The notes: generated by a model not told the origin, from the letters alone. 64,000 bases of DNA from Tetranychus cinnabarinus (GCA_022266195.1 WHVY01000006.1:5208001-5272000), one strand, 5' to 3'. Shown: positions 48,122 to 60,908, numbered from the stretch's first letter. Made by a program: numbers and translations.

Positions 48122-48743
48122 TCAACCATAATATCCATAATATGGGGAACGATAGAGTCCATAAAGTCTTGGATTATTGTAATAACCATAATATGGATAA
48201 TAGCTGTAATATGGGTAACGGTAGTAATGGCGATAGAAGATTCCGTCGGTTGACTTTGGAATGACCAGTAAGAAGATGGCGATTAGGATAACAAGTGATT
48301 TAACCTGATAATAAGTGAAAGAATAAAAATTGTGTCTTCGAATGTGAACCACGAATCATTTGATATATTAAATTGACTTACCCGAAGATCCATCAATAGA
48401 TTGTAGTAATAGATGAAAAACCAAGCCAAAACAAATTGAAAAGGCCAAACAAAAACAAAAAGGTTTCAACAATAGAAACTGATTTTCTAACTATTCAATT
48501 CATATAAAAATATCATTCAAAAGATTTGATTATAATGAAACTAAATTTAGTTGATCAGGTCATATTTATTTAGCCTTTTCTCCCTTAATCACAATCAAGT
48601 TACCACAGAGTGAGAAGAAAATTAAATTTTAAGTTTTGAAGGTTAGATTCAGAAAAGCTTGATTCCGTTCAACAGTTGAACTGGCAAATTTTGATATTTA
48701 AACTTTTACTTTTCAATTAGTATCTTTTTCATGTGAAAGGTCA
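48092..48743 (-). repeat. direct segmental duplication, copy 2
   Basis: Partner of 44186-44845, same orientation, 3.9 kb apart, with the transporter gene between them. Flanks diverge beyond about 48743. Confidence 0.9.
48122..48393 (-). CDS. tyrosine-rich secreted peptide, copy 2
   Basis: Exons 48382-48393 and 48122-48304; 64 aa, identical to copy 1. By eye the coding parts differ at two bases, both silent (TAT/TAC and CGG/CGT), while the 77-bp intron differs at about five. That pattern suggests selection on the protein or a recent gene conversion of the exon. Same signal peptide and Tyr-rich mature chain. Function unknown. Confidence 0.75.
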
Positions 48744-49455
48744 ATCAGTGTGACGCTCAAATGGTATAAAATAATTCACTTGACGTCTCATTTATCGGTT
48801 CTTGATTACGAATGAACAGAATTTACTTAACCTTGACTAAAATCACAAATTATAACAGACTTCCAATCAATCTCAATGGCATTAGCATTAATCCTTTTGT
48901 GACACAAGTGCGGTTCCTCTGCACCTAAATCCTGAATTACATATAAACTCAATGTTTGTTAGTACAAATGAGACACCAAATCCTTTAGTTGTGCCGCATC
49001 TTTGTTGTATCAAATGTTTCAGTTTCACATAAGCTGAATACCAGACAAAATAAGATTTACATGATATTTAGATTGTTAATTGTCTCCTATTAATAGTTTA
49101 TCGTGATTAGGTTTCCCTAATCATACCAACGTTTGATTTGTTTCTAATATAATTTTCTGTTTCAAATAATTCAATATTCCCGAGCCATTGAAAATCAGAT
49201 GCAGATGAAAAATCATTGAGATCAATCATTATCTAAATAGTGTTTATTTAATTAGGGTAATTTACGATGAAAGGATCAATCGAATCAACCTGATCAAAAA
49301 CTTTTTAAACACAAGTTGTTAGCACACAATTCAAACGCTTAAAGTTAAAGTTAAATAAAATGTAAATAAAAGTTTAAATTGATTATTGTATAATACGAAA
49401 TGCAAGATAACCTTAAGAAAGTTACCTGAAATAATACCAGGTATATTAAAGCTAG
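48394..49455. other. gap between peptide copy 2 and the unrecognised 4-exon gene
   Basis: About 1.06 kb: copy 2 upstream region (to about 48743), then unrelated AT-rich sequence. No coding block or RNA gene seen. Confidence 0.5.
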
Positions 49456-50462
49456 TTATCCACTAGTTCTAAGATAAAGATCAACTTGTCTATTATTATG
49501 GCTTCGATGATGAAAATGACAAACCGCTCTATAATATTGTTTTATATTGTACTCTTTGTAGATCATATCTATTTTTTGACGCCAAATCGCTGTCCCAAAT
49601 CCTGCAACTGCTTGAATACGCTGAGAAAATTGCAAATTAAATTGGTCGTCATTGACAAGATTTCTTATCTTGTTCAAGAAAGCTTCAGTTTCCACATGTT
49701 GACAGACATATTGGCTACATACTCCTTCTGGAACTTGGCTTATTGGTATTAGGCGATAATGAATAACCATTCGGTTGACAAGAAATGTGTCATGAAAAAT
49801 GTCTATTACGAGATGAAAACGTTCGCCATCAAGAAAAGTTCTACCATCAAAGCTATCATTTCTGCTTCCATAACTATGAAAGAAGTAGATTAGCAATAAT
49901 CGGTTAATACAGATGTCAATAAGTGCTAATTAAATTGGTAGAGTTTCGTGTTGATATAACTTATTGATCAGACATTGGATTTTCAATCAACTAATTTTTA
50001 ATTATCAATGAAAACCATCAGTTTTACACGAAAATACCAAGTTATTTAGCACTTTACTGTTGTTGATTAAACTGATTGTAGATTTTTAGAAATTTAATTA
50101 CGTGAAAGTGTTTTTGAGGATATCTGCAGGATGCCAGTCGCCCTCAACTTGGACTACATGCCGAATAATGGTGAGGGTAAATTCACTCTTGATCCCTGTG
50201 ATTGATTCAAGCTATAATTTTTAGATGAAGAGTTATGAAAATTATGAGCATTGAAGGAATACAATCTAATTTACTTACCTGATCGAATACTTGTTGCGGT
50301 TTGTAATCATATTTACTATCATTCCAATCAATAGCTATGTCATGGTATTTATTTAGAAATTTCACTTTGAAAGTAGCTGAATAAAATGAAAGGTGAAAGG
50401 GAATTTCTTCAACTTGAAATGAAAATGAACTTACTTTTATCTAAATTGTCCTGTTGTTGCAT
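49456..50462 (-). CDS. unrecognised 217-aa protein, possible galectin-like fold
   Basis: Four exons in phase: 50435-50462, 50279-50376, 50102-50211, 49456-49873. The start MQQQDNLDK gives no signal peptide, so the product is probably cytosolic or leaves by a non-classical route. Visible patterns: TTFKVKFLNKYHDIAIDWN near the N-terminus, and FLDGERFHLVIDIFHDTFLV in the middle. These resemble the strands of a galectin domain (F-x-V-x-L ... DIA-x-x-x-N, then F-x-x-G-x-x-F-x-L-x-I ... F-x-V), but the key sugar-binding residues are not clearly present and the region between them is long. The C-terminal part (VDLYLRTSG end) has aromatic, His-rich segments. A galectin relative is a weak suggestion only. 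Exon 3 begins at 50211, because the more obvious AG at about 50193 breaks phase. Confidence 0.55.
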
Positions 50463-51499
50463 TTGAAAAAGTATTAATTTCACTTGATTTACGCTTAACT
50501 ATGAAATCAACAGTTGAGATATTTCAAACCGAAAGCAAAATAATTTTACAAAATTGTTTTTTTTTCACAAAAACAACCAGATTATAGGACTAAACCAGTT
50601 TTGACCTGAGGTCAGGTGCAAGGTAAAAGACCCAATTTCAGCTAAGCAGTAACATGGAGTTGGTTACACAGATGAAAATAGACTTACTCAGTAAACTGTA
50701 AAAGACAAAAGCTTTGCAAATCAGAGCCATATTACTGATTGCTGTGGAAAACTTTGAATACCGCCAGTCCATGATATACCTGATAAGTGTTGAAATTGGT
50801 GACAAATCAAATTGAGGTTCATTGAAAGATTGTTTCATCAAAGTAATGAGAAAATGTTGTTTAATCAACTTTAATGAGGCCCATTCATTGTAACGAGCAA
50901 TCAAAAATCTTTGATAGCTCAATCTACAGCTTTCAAGTATTACAATTTATTACAATCTCTTCTATAAGATAATGTTTGTTTAATTCATTAATATTCTGAA
51001 GAATCAGACCAACAATTTTATCAAAGCATTAATCGTTCGTTAATAAATCTTCTGTTTGGATGTGATTGAAATGAAGTTTTATGCAATGATTTGTAGTTTG
51101 GTTTAAAAGTGAAAACAGAGTTCATCATTGACGTCGATCAATCGATTTTAATTAGAGAAAATATTTTCTTGACTCTTTTTTACATAATTGTGATACAAAA
51201 TTGCCTTGATGGCAATTTGGTTTCAATTTAAATTACTTTGTAAGTGATAGTCAAAGTAAACATATCTACAACAATTAATCAGCAAGAAACCAACGACAAG
51301 AATATGAATTAAAACAAAGTGATATTACAAAATTTACACATTGAAAATCAATAGATCTTTTATCATTTTGCTACAATTTAGCAAACACAAAAATGACGCA
51401 TTCCAAGTAAACGTAAATCTTTGCATTTCTTGTACAAATTTCAATGATTTCAATTTGATTTTGCTCGATTGATCGTTTCTCGTTATCCGCTCATTGGTT
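50463..51499. other. gap between the unrecognised gene and AGMO 3' end
   Basis: 1.04 kb. Holds the promoter of the 217-aa gene and the 3' UTR of AGMO. A minus frame at 50638-50922 stays open for about 95 codons but starts at TTG, and its donor phase does not fit the downstream gene. It is not called. Confidence 0.45.
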
Positions 51500-54400
51500 T
51501 TATTGCAATTTGATAAATTTGGTAATCGATTTGATTCTTTTGTAAAGGAACCTTTTGGAGATTACATGAATGGAAACAATTGCCCAAAGCATAGCGGATG
51601 CCATGAAAGCGGTCCTAATACCAGTTAAGACCATCTCTCGATATACACCGAAATGAGCAAGTGGAGCAGCAATTGGCAGAAGATAACGTTCAGCGGCAAG
51701 GAAAGCTAAACATCGAACTAATTCCGGGAAACAAGCGAACCACCTGAGGAAAAGTAAAAAAATAAAATGATCGTTTGAATAAATTAATGCTTTTTGAGAT
51801 AAACACTCATTTTTTATATCAAATACTAACCTTCCTTCCAGTAAGAATCCGACCGTGGTTATTGATGTAAGAAGGGAAACAATGCCACAAGTGACTGTGA
51901 ATTGAGTCAAACTATGCTTTCGAAGGTTAAGCTCGTTATAAAACAATAGACAAAGACCAAAATGAGCCATAACATAAATCTTTTGTAATAGAGGAATTTG
52001 TGGATCCCAATATGTGACAGGATGTTTGATCTGTAATGATAGGAAGATGAGAAAGACAGTGAGTTTCTTTGTTTCAAATTCAAATGACAAAACAAGTATA
52101 ATGGGTAAAAATTAAATAAATGAGCGTTTTGATATCAAAAATAGCCAAGAAAATCAAATATGACACGAATGATAGATTCATTATTTTCATATAACTCAGC
52201 TAAAGTTGGACCCATTCTATAACCCATTAAAATCTAGACAGATTAAGCAGGATTCGACCAGCTGAATTACCTCTGGAATATCTGAAATCAGTCCTAATCT
52301 TGGCTTTCCAGGTTCCCAACCTGGACCCATGAAAGGCACCATAATTTTATGCTTCCATGTTTTCATTTCTCCCATTTTCTTGAACATGAAATACCATGAA
52401 TGGAATTGAACGTAAAATGGATTATAACTTTCAACAGGATGCACCAATCCATAGGCGACTGGTTCCTTTGGATCTTCTTCTTGGAAAGTACCAAACATAC
52501 GATCCCATATAATTAAAACTCCAGCATAATTCTTATCGATGTACTTTGGATTGCGAGCTATAAACGAGGGAAAACAAAGGAAATGGTTTAAGCGTATTGA
52601 CGTTGTTAACATAGAAAGATGGCTTTTTGGGTGAAACAAGTTGATGATAAAACAATTTGTCACTAAAATTGAAATCATGATTAAATATTTGCTTAAGATT
52701 TTGTAATCATAATTGAAAGATAATAAAGTGCTAAAATAAAAACATTGTAATAATTTGTCTATAACGTTTCTACCTTTAAAGTTTTAAGGAGTAACACTAA
52801 GAAATTATGCATCAACACAAGTTTACCAGCTAATTTAAATTGTAAACTTGTGTCGCCAAAGCTAAATCTAACTGATTTGAGTGATTTATTGTTTTACAGA
52901 TCAAACAAGGTCACTTTGTAACATCGATAATTACCATGATGTACTCTATGATGACTTGGTGTGTTGAGAATGTATTCAAGAGGTCCAAGCTTTCCGACAA
53001 CTTCAGTGTGAACCCAGAACATAAATAATTCACCCAATTGAAGATGGGCCAAGAAAATTGGTGGTGGAATACATAGTGCTAATGGAACATAAGTAAACTG
53101 AAAAATAAGATGAAAAGAAAGACAAAAAAAATGAAAAGTTAGATTAAAGTGAAAGCAAAATCAGCTGACAACAAATTGTTGAAAATTGATAATCACTTGA
53201 AGCTGTTGGCTGAAGTATGATTTCAAGAGGTACACTTATTAATCCAGTAATTTAGTAGCTTACAAGCTTACGACAACAAAATGGTGTTTTAATTACCTCA
53301 ATAAATTCACTCAAATATTAAAGATTAACTTACCCATGCAGTGAAAGGTTGAAGTACAGCTTGACGAAGAGCAGCAACCAAAGTGAAATTTTCACCACTG
53401 TGATGATTCTGGTGGATTGCCCAAATAAATGCAATCTCTAATGGTTGAATTATCAATTACAATAAAAAATAGGAAAAGGTTAAATTAAATTTCAACATAA
53501 AAATCAAACAATAACAATGAAATAGGTCAAGATCATTAAAAATATTTTTGTAAAATTTTGTGTAACGGTCAATTGTTGATGAGTTAATGATCCCTAAAGT
53601 GAAAGCGAAGACATTTCAAAACAAAACCTAAATAAGCATAAGATCCGTTAAGGCTAAAATTACAGACTTATAACTGACTAATCAATGTTTTCTTTTTTTG
53701 TGTATTTCAATATTTTAAACAACAATAATAAAAGGATGAAATTGTGAATAAATTACATTAATAACAGTAATAGTTAAGCTGATTCAGGAAAAATGATCAT
53801 GTTGATTTATTGTTCAATATGCTTGTTGTGCTATAAATGAGTCAAAGCCATCAAAGAGTTGATTTTTCATCAATATTTCAAGCCAAATTTAACTCTGATT
53901 TTTTTATTCCTTATTTGAGTGTTTCATCCTGTTTTGTCAACTCTTTACAACTTACCGTGAGCTATTCGATGAGCCCAATAGAAGCCAAAATCAATGGCTA
54001 TGAAACATAAATACCAGGTCCATAACGAGTCCCATGGAAGTGTTGTTATGCGGAACCTCTCATATACAAAACAATACATTATAATTTCAATACTTCGGAC
54101 TTTTATTCTGTTGGCAAATCAAATTTTGGGAAAGAAAGAAAATAGAAAATGTAAGTTTATTAAACGTCAGTTATAAGTTTGTTGTACGAGTAAAATTAAA
54201 GAACTTGAAACAATCAAATGTAACAATTGTCCATTTTAATGGTCAAACTAATGACCTTCTGTTTCTTATATTTCAGGCTTAGGAGTTACACTGAAAGAAA
54301 TGCTCATTTTTTGTTGATGTTGGAAATCAATTTGGAGCCAGTTTATTCGAAGGATTTGACGTTAATTTAACCAAAGAATAAGGTGTTGATGTTACAATAG

Positions 54401-57400
54401 ATGTTGGATTTGTTGTTAATATTAACTTGACCAATTAGTTAAAGCCAGCAATCAAACTGTTTACACCATTAAACTGGACTAACTTGAACTAATCATACTG
54501 AAAACTTAATCAGTCTTGAAAAATATTGACCTGGTTTGGGAAATGAAAGCGAAAACATGGCTTGAATCATCTAAATCGAGAAAAAATTAATCATCGACTT
54601 AATCAACTCTCTCCCATTGGATGGCTATTAAGTCAATTTTTTCAATACTAATCAATTAATTTTTGAGGCCAACAGTTATGGTGTTTCAGTAAAAGCATTA
54701 GAAATCGATTTAAATGGACTTAAAAAAATCAAACGCAAACATTTAGGATAAAAGTCATAACCAAATGAATTGACAACATGGAAGCAGATTTAATCAACAA
54801 TTAGATTGAGATGTGATAAACTGAAATGGTGTTCAAATCAGAAACAATAGCTGGATTACTTGGAATGGACTGAAGATGAGTTTCGCTGCTGTCATGTTGA
54901 GACTATCAGTATTGATTTATCAATTTTGAATTGCTTATTGAGATACATGATTCCAACTAATCAAAAATATTAACAATAAACCGTCATAAACAAAGTAATG
55001 TAAATGAAACTTTCATTTATTCCTGGTTTCAACTTTAATTTGAATATAATCTTGATTCTCAAGCCGTTGACCTGATTCTTCACTGTTAACCATGTTTCCT
55101 CAAATATTATATCATTCATTTCATCTTCTCCATCAGCATCTGAGGGACCGGTTATTTTTACTCACCTCACTTTTCTCACTTTCATCAACATCATCCACAT
55201 CGTTATCATTACCATTCTTTGATGTTTCGTCATTTTTTTGACCATTTTACTGGACTCTCTTCAAATTGAATGCAGTTGTCTGATTGTCCAGAAGCAAGAA
55301 GCATTATTTAATGACGGTGACGATGAAATAAGCATAATGAGGGTGATGAGGATTGCATTTTAAAAATACAAGCCAGAATTACTTATAATTGTGAAATTTG
55401 ATTGTCTTCAGTTAAACAAAAGCCAACAAAATAAGCTCAATTTAATGTAAAACCAGGTTGTAAAGCATGTTTTCCTGACCCAAACCAAAACATTTTTTAC
55501 GCATTATTGTTAAATTGCTAATAATAATATTGTTGTGAAAAAAATTGATTTAGATTTTGATTCTTAAATCAATACCAATAAAAAAACAATCAAATGGTTT
55601 CTGTATTAGTCAAAGGCGTTGCTTTTCAAATAACGCACATTGGACACTATGATTTACAGGCGATTCAGATTGACTGCGAACAATATATTTCTTAATTCCT
55701 ATTCTAAATTATTAATTAACCATTATAAGCAAAAAACGATGATGGAAATACGTTTACGAAAAAAAGTAAAGCAACTGTGAGTGTCAAATATCCAGTTGTG
55801 TTGAGAATCACAGTTAACAGCAAGCCAGTGCGATGTAAGCCAGGCACACGAATAATGGTCTAAGATTGCGAATTTCATCAAGCTAATTGATTTTTTAGTT
55901 TAGATGAATCTATGGTGAACCTGAGAAATCACAATTTGATTTAGAAACTATGATAAATGGAGAGAAAAATTGTTTGTTCAACATTTTTGTAAGGTTCGCT
56001 TGAGAAGTGGAAAATGATACAAACAATTGAATTTAACTTTAATTTTACAGTTTTCTCTATTTGATTATGATGTTGTCAATCACTCTTGTTAAGATGATTG
56101 TTTTGTTTGTTAACACACCAAAGTGGAGAGTTGAAGGAAATCATCATGATCATCATCAGTTGTGATCACTCACAGTATCAATATGTTGATCCCTTTTATC
56201 AAAACAGACTACAATGAATAATGGTCAAGTAGCTGAACACTTCTCAATGAGCAGATTTACATCAATCAATTTAATTGTAAACATTGTACAATTGTTTGAT
56301 GATATTTTCAATGCAGACGTATCAACTGAAGAGTCACAGAATAAACAATTAGCAATAAACATTGAAAAAATAAACACAATACACTGTGCATACAAAAAAA
56401 TACTAGAAACACATGTTATACGTAAACAGGTCTCAGAATGATCATAGATTTATCGGTTTAAAATTGGCAGAAGGTTGTCACAATTGATATTGATTGTTTC
56501 TCGTCCTTCATTTACTAACAAAAATTAAAAAAAAGTAAACATCAGTTAACAACAATTTACCTTAAACATTCTTGAAATATTCCTGAACTTAAAGATGCTA
56601 TGGAATCATTGGTTCTAGCCAATCCTCTGCGAGTCACCAGGCGAACCGCGTTTTCCAAAACAACCATTAAAACAAAAAATGGAAACATCTACAAAATTGA
56701 GAAACAATTATCAGTAAATTTAAATTATTCATAGATTCTGTGGTTATTCATGAAACCCAGTTTTAGGCTTAACATTCTGGTCAGTTTACCGGATATCACT
56801 TTTTGCCTACAGATCAAGTTAACCGGTTGAGAGTAAAAATTGGGTTAACCAGTTAAACACACAAACAAAATACTTTGCTCTGGGCATTAAAATTTTCTTA
56901 ATCATTTCCGGATAAAACAACAAATTGTTTCACTTTAATGACCATATTAATTACAAATCTTGCATTTGAATAGCGAAACAATATAAAAAAATTTCGTCTT
57001 AAGAAATTTAGATTTTCATTCAGAGGAATTTCTGGTTCCCTATTTTGACTAACCGCAAATTCATTTTAGGACAAGTGAAAGGTTAAATAATCCAATTGTC
57101 AATTACTAATCACATTTTCACTTGAATTTGGCTAATTAAACAATTCTAAGCAATTGGACGCGATTTAGTCAAGAAAAAAGCTTCTTCGAGTTCCTAACCA
57201 ATGTTGAACCAGAAAACCAAAGCAACTGAGGCTCATCTGTTATATTGGTTCAATTTTGATCTTAAATATGACAATAAATTGACTTACCTCAACCACATAT
57301 CGAGGAACCATTTCGAGCTTTGGATACATTGTTTCATAAGGTGACACCAAATAAAATAAAAATCGTATTTTACTGAAAAAATGTCCAATTCCGTCTGAAA

Positions 57401-57470
57401 TGGATCCATCATAAAAATATGACGTCTCATTGGCAAACGACATCGACTCAAGGGTTGATGTGTCAACCAT
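51500..57470 (-). CDS. AGMO: alkylglycerol monooxygenase (glyceryl ether monooxygenase)
   Basis: ER membrane enzyme that cleaves the ether bond of alkylglycerols using tetrahydrobiopterin and a di-iron centre. Eight exons in phase: 57288-57470, 56561-56688, 53956-54107, 53334-53437, 52935-53097, 52271-52557, 51831-52030, 51500-51743; 486 aa (human about 445). All fatty-acid-hydroxylase histidine boxes are present: HRIAH (150-154), HQNHH (163-167) and HHRVHH (238-243, in NTPSHHRVHH). They are followed by KNYAGVLIIWDRMFGTF and the GPGWEPGKPRLGL block. Spans lie in the N-terminal (LVSPY and FPFFVLMVVLE regions) and C-terminal exons. The ATG at 57470 (MVDTST) is the first in the open frame; the frame is open further upstream without an ATG. 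The longest intron (2.45 kb) holds decayed coding remnants. The 5' end is divergent from PNKP. Confidence 0.93.
54586..54960 (+). pseudogene. decayed coding remnant in AGMO intron, plus strand
   Basis: One frame reads almost continuously through several stops: LIIDLINSLPLDGY, stop, VNFFNTNQLIFEANSYGVS, VKALEIDLNGLKKIKRKH, then further pieces with stops up to LEWTEDEFRCCHVE. Sense codons between stops look protein-like (charged and hydrophobic residues alternate). A second stretch upstream (about 54310-54430, with DVGNQFGASLFEGFDVN and TIDVGFVVNINLTN) may belong to the same relic. The parent family is not recognised. Confidence 0.3.
54984..55310 (-). pseudogene. decayed coding remnant in AGMO intron, minus strand
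   Basis: Minus-strand pieces in different frames read in order: LLASGQSDNCIQFEESPVKW, then an acidic run DNDVDDVDESEKSEVSKN, then SDADGEDEMNDIIFEETW continuing to a stop at about 54984. The first piece resembles a WD40 repeat end (LASG-x-D-x-x-I). Frame changes between pieces, with no plausible introns, suggest a broken processed copy of an acidic, WD40-type gene. Weak evidence. Confidence 0.3.
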
Positions 57471-58897
57471 TTTGCCTAACTGTAGATCACTTGGATATAA
57501 ATTTGTCAGCAAATCCACTAATTCCAATCAATGGACACGATTATTAAATGTAAGGACAATACAGAAATCAGAAATAAATTAGAAAATCCTTTTGGATGTA
57601 AATTTAATGTTGTATGAATAAAAACAAATGACTTTCACTGGATTTGTTGGATTTCACGGAAAGGAATCAGACTTTATCTTGAATGGATATTTTGAATGAA
57701 AACTAAAAGGATGATTATTATGAAAATTGAGGATCAGGATGATGATTGAAGTGAGAAAGAGAGGGATCAGGATAGTCTCTCAATGAGGACAAACTCAATT
57801 ACTTGGCATAAATATAGTCAGGTTTTTTACCTGATTATTTGGCTTTTATAATGTTAACTTATTTTGCTTATGAAAAGGTATGAAGCGTTCTTGGTCAGTT
57901 CAGTACTATTATCGTTTATACCAAACTTCATGTTTTTTTTACTTTCTTCTAATCATCATTTTCATCATCACAAACATCAGCTTGTGTTATTACAGCTAAA
58001 CTTCATCTCCTCCCTCTTGGTATTTCTTGCGTTCGCCATCTCATCCTACTTCATGTTGTTGTTCAAACCTTCCCATTGAAAGGGAAAAAAGGAAGCGAAT
58101 TTGTGAAACATGATGAAAGGAAGAAGATGGTGGACAAAAGATGAAAAAGTAATGAGACGACGACAATTAAGATGTAGAGATTGAAATTCAAAATCAAAGG
58201 TGAAAAAGTAAACTCCAATCTTTTGGTAATGTTGTTGACTCCGATTCATTTTCATTTAGAGTTCATTATTATGATTATTTGTTGAGATATAATATTTGTT
58301 GGTTAAATCTAATCAAGGAATAATGGTTATTTTAATTGTTACTTTTGTTAAAAATTAAACCTTAAAATCTATGAGAAATATGTTATTCCCTTCTCTGTTG
58401 GGGTTGCTTTAATTTCCCTCCAATTTTACTTTAACTTTTACCGGTATCTGTTGGTTGAAAATAAGACTTTTTTGTTAGACTCTTGAGCTCACAGATTCTT
58501 CACTCGTGTTACATTTTGGTTTTGTTTTGTTTTGTTTTTTAGTTTTGTCTTTATTCTGAAAATTTATTTTATGTTTAATATGTTATTTAAGAGGATTATT
58601 TTCGCCAATTAATCACTTGACTTAGTGTTTCATCTTAATCGAGCTTTGTTCGGTGAGTTTTCCTAAATAATAACATGTACTTGTCTCATACTTGCTGTCT
58701 TTGCTCTTACAACTCATTTGGATTCTTTTTTTTCTATCTTTAATAGCTTCTTTCTTTTTGTGTAATCAGCTTGTATCTTTATTTTCTTGATCATTGATCA
58801 ACTATTATGCCTACTTATTTGAAAGATTTCTTACGATTGTAACTTTACCGGTGATATTGATTTCAACTGTCCAAGACGGATAAACTACCAAAAGACA
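57471..58897. promoter_or_regulatory. bidirectional intergenic region, AGMO / PNKP
   Basis: 1.43 kb between divergent genes; both promoters should lie here. AT-rich with TTTTG-type runs (about 58518-58545). The short frames at 57864-58079 (plus) and 58046-58255 (minus) are low in complexity and antisense to each other at their ends, and are not called. Confidence 0.5.
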
Positions 58898-60681
58898 ATG
58901 AACCGTGAAAATGAATCGTTAACTGTGATTTTGGTTAGCAAAAGCTCTGATGTGCCTGATTTAAAAATAAAAGAAGGAGATAAAATGATGATTGGTCGTA
59001 ATCCGATAGCCAAGATTAAGAATATCAAGTGTCCTCGTAAATTATATCAAGTTGAATTGCGAGCTGAAATATCCAATTGGTTTGTTTTTCTAACCAATCT
59101 CAAAACAAATGAAACCGGAATACTAAAAGAAGGAGAAACTATCAAAGGGCCTGGTTTTGAGTATGAAGTCAAATTTGATAAAGTAGCCTATGTATCTGAA
59201 CCAAAAGATGATAATAATGAAATCAGTGCTATTCGTAAATCTTGTGATGAGGATGGTGAAAATTCAGTGAATAGTACACCAACAAAGAAGCCTAAATTGG
59301 AATCTCCTATTAAAAAAATAATGGAAAGTAAACAGCCGTCTCATTGGGAAGAAGTAGATGAAGGCTCTGTTCAAATATACCATTATCTAGGAGGAGGTAA
59401 ACCAAGTTCTAAAATCGCCTGTTTTGATTTCGACGGAACCCTTGTCAGCGTTAAAAGTGGTGCTAAATTCCCTAAAGATGGTAGTGATTGGAAACTTTGG
59501 GACAAATCTCTTCCAGGCTTGATCCAAAAGAGTACTGATGGTGGCCATCGTTTTGTAGTTTTTAGCAACCAGAAAGGTGTATCAACTGGTCATATGTCAA
59601 TTGATAATGTTAAACAACGAATTGAATCTTGTCTTGCCGCAATTGGTGTTCCCTCTATTGCCTTTCTAGCTCTTAAAGATAATATTTATCGTAAACCGCG
59701 ACCAGGAATGTGGTATCTACTGCAGAATTGTTATAATGATTTAATCGATATTAACCTCGAGGAAAGTTTTTTCGTTGGTGATGCTGCAGGAAGGAAAAGC
59801 GCACTCAACAAGGATCATAGTAAGGCTTACAATTAATACTCATTCCAATATGATTTTAATCTAATCATTTGTCATTCATTTATTATATCAATGATCTTTC
59901 ATTTCTCTTAGGCTGTGCTGATATACTTTTTGCTATGAACAATCAAATTGGATTTCTCACACCTGAACAATTTAGAGTTGGGAAAAGGCCGAAAAAAATT
60001 GGCGATATCAGCCCTAATCTTCATAATCTACCTCCTTTCAACCCAAAAGCATTGCGTGATTCCAAGGCATCCCCTTTCCTCGAATTAGATGAAAACGGAA
60101 AAGAATCATCTAAATTTGCGAATCTCAACGAAGTTTTGAATAAAATCAATCTAGTCTCATCTAATGGTTCTCATTGCATCATTTTTGTCGGTTTAGCTGG
60201 CGCAGGTAAATCAACATTTTTCACTGAAAGATTAGCAAAGGAAGATTATTACCGTATAAATCGTGATGAGTTGAAAACCATGGAGAAATGTGAACGGGAG
60301 TTTGAAAAGCATATTAAAGCCAATTCTGGTAAAACAGTCAAACTTGTCATCGACAATATAAATAATGATAACGCTTCTCGAAGCTTATGGTTGAACCACT
60401 GTAAAACTCATAATCTGACACCAATCGCATTTCATTTCAACATAAGTCGGGAACATGCTATCCATAATAATACTTATCGTCGTTTATTGAACCTTATGTG
60501 TCCAGATAGTGCCAGTCCAGCAGTGCCTGATTGGATTATTAGTAATCAAGCTAAAACTTTCGTCGCACCAACACGCAAAGAGGGTTTCTCTTTGGTCTTC
60601 AAAGTAAACTTCCAGCCTATTTTCGAGGACCGAGGTGACCGAGAGATTGAACTCTATTACATGCATCTAAATGAAAAATGA
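58898..60681 (+). CDS. PNKP: bifunctional polynucleotide kinase / 3'-phosphatase
   Basis: Nuclear DNA-repair enzyme that restores 5'-phosphate and 3'-hydroxyl ends at strand breaks. Two exons: 58898-59819 and 59912-60681 (92-bp intron, phase 1), 563 aa (human 521). The FHA domain at about 8-100 has GRNP with Arg34, used to bind phosphorylated XRCC1/XRCC4-type partners. A basic nuclear-signal-like linker follows (KKPKLESPIKK, about 130-140). The HAD phosphatase domain has FDFDGTL (176-182, nucleophile Asp177), VVFSNQKG and FFVGDAAGR. The junction completes DHSCADILFA, a conserved PNKP segment. The kinase domain has Walker A GLAGAGKST (401-409), INRDEL and the lid-region arginines, ending YYMHLNEK. 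All catalytic signatures are intact. Confidence 0.96.
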
Positions 60682-60902
60682 TCTAAACACACGCCAATTT
60701 TGATGTTAATTTGTTTTTAAGCATTTTTTCCTTTCATCCATCTACAATTACTACAAAAATGTCTTCTCTTCAAGTTATTGCACACAGTTGAAACGCTTGA
60801 TAATATTTTGGAAACCAAAAATTTTCTATGTAAACTTGCACAAATGATTTTTTTTATTCTTGTTACTCGATATTGTATCTATCAATCAGTAAATTGATCT
60901 TA

Positions 60903-60908
60903 AATAAA
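60903..60908 (+). terminator. polyadenylation signal AATAAA (PNKP)
   Basis: AATAAA 222 bases past the PNKP stop codon, in an AT-rich 3' UTR. Confidence 0.45.

Larger units (their letters stand above)
52558..56560 (-). other. AGMO introns longer than 300 bases
   Basis: Introns at 52558-52934, 53438-53955 and 54108-56560 lie in this range; 56689-57287 is just outside it. All are AT-rich. The first, second and last hold nothing I can support. The third is treated in separate entries. The plus frame 56214-56441 has no recognisable motif and lies in that intron. Confidence 0.5.

Noticed and set aside
50638..50922. 95-codon minus frame upstream of the 217-aa gene
   Set aside because: It starts at TTG, and its donor phase does not match the next exon; the ATG in the small exon at 50435-50462 does.
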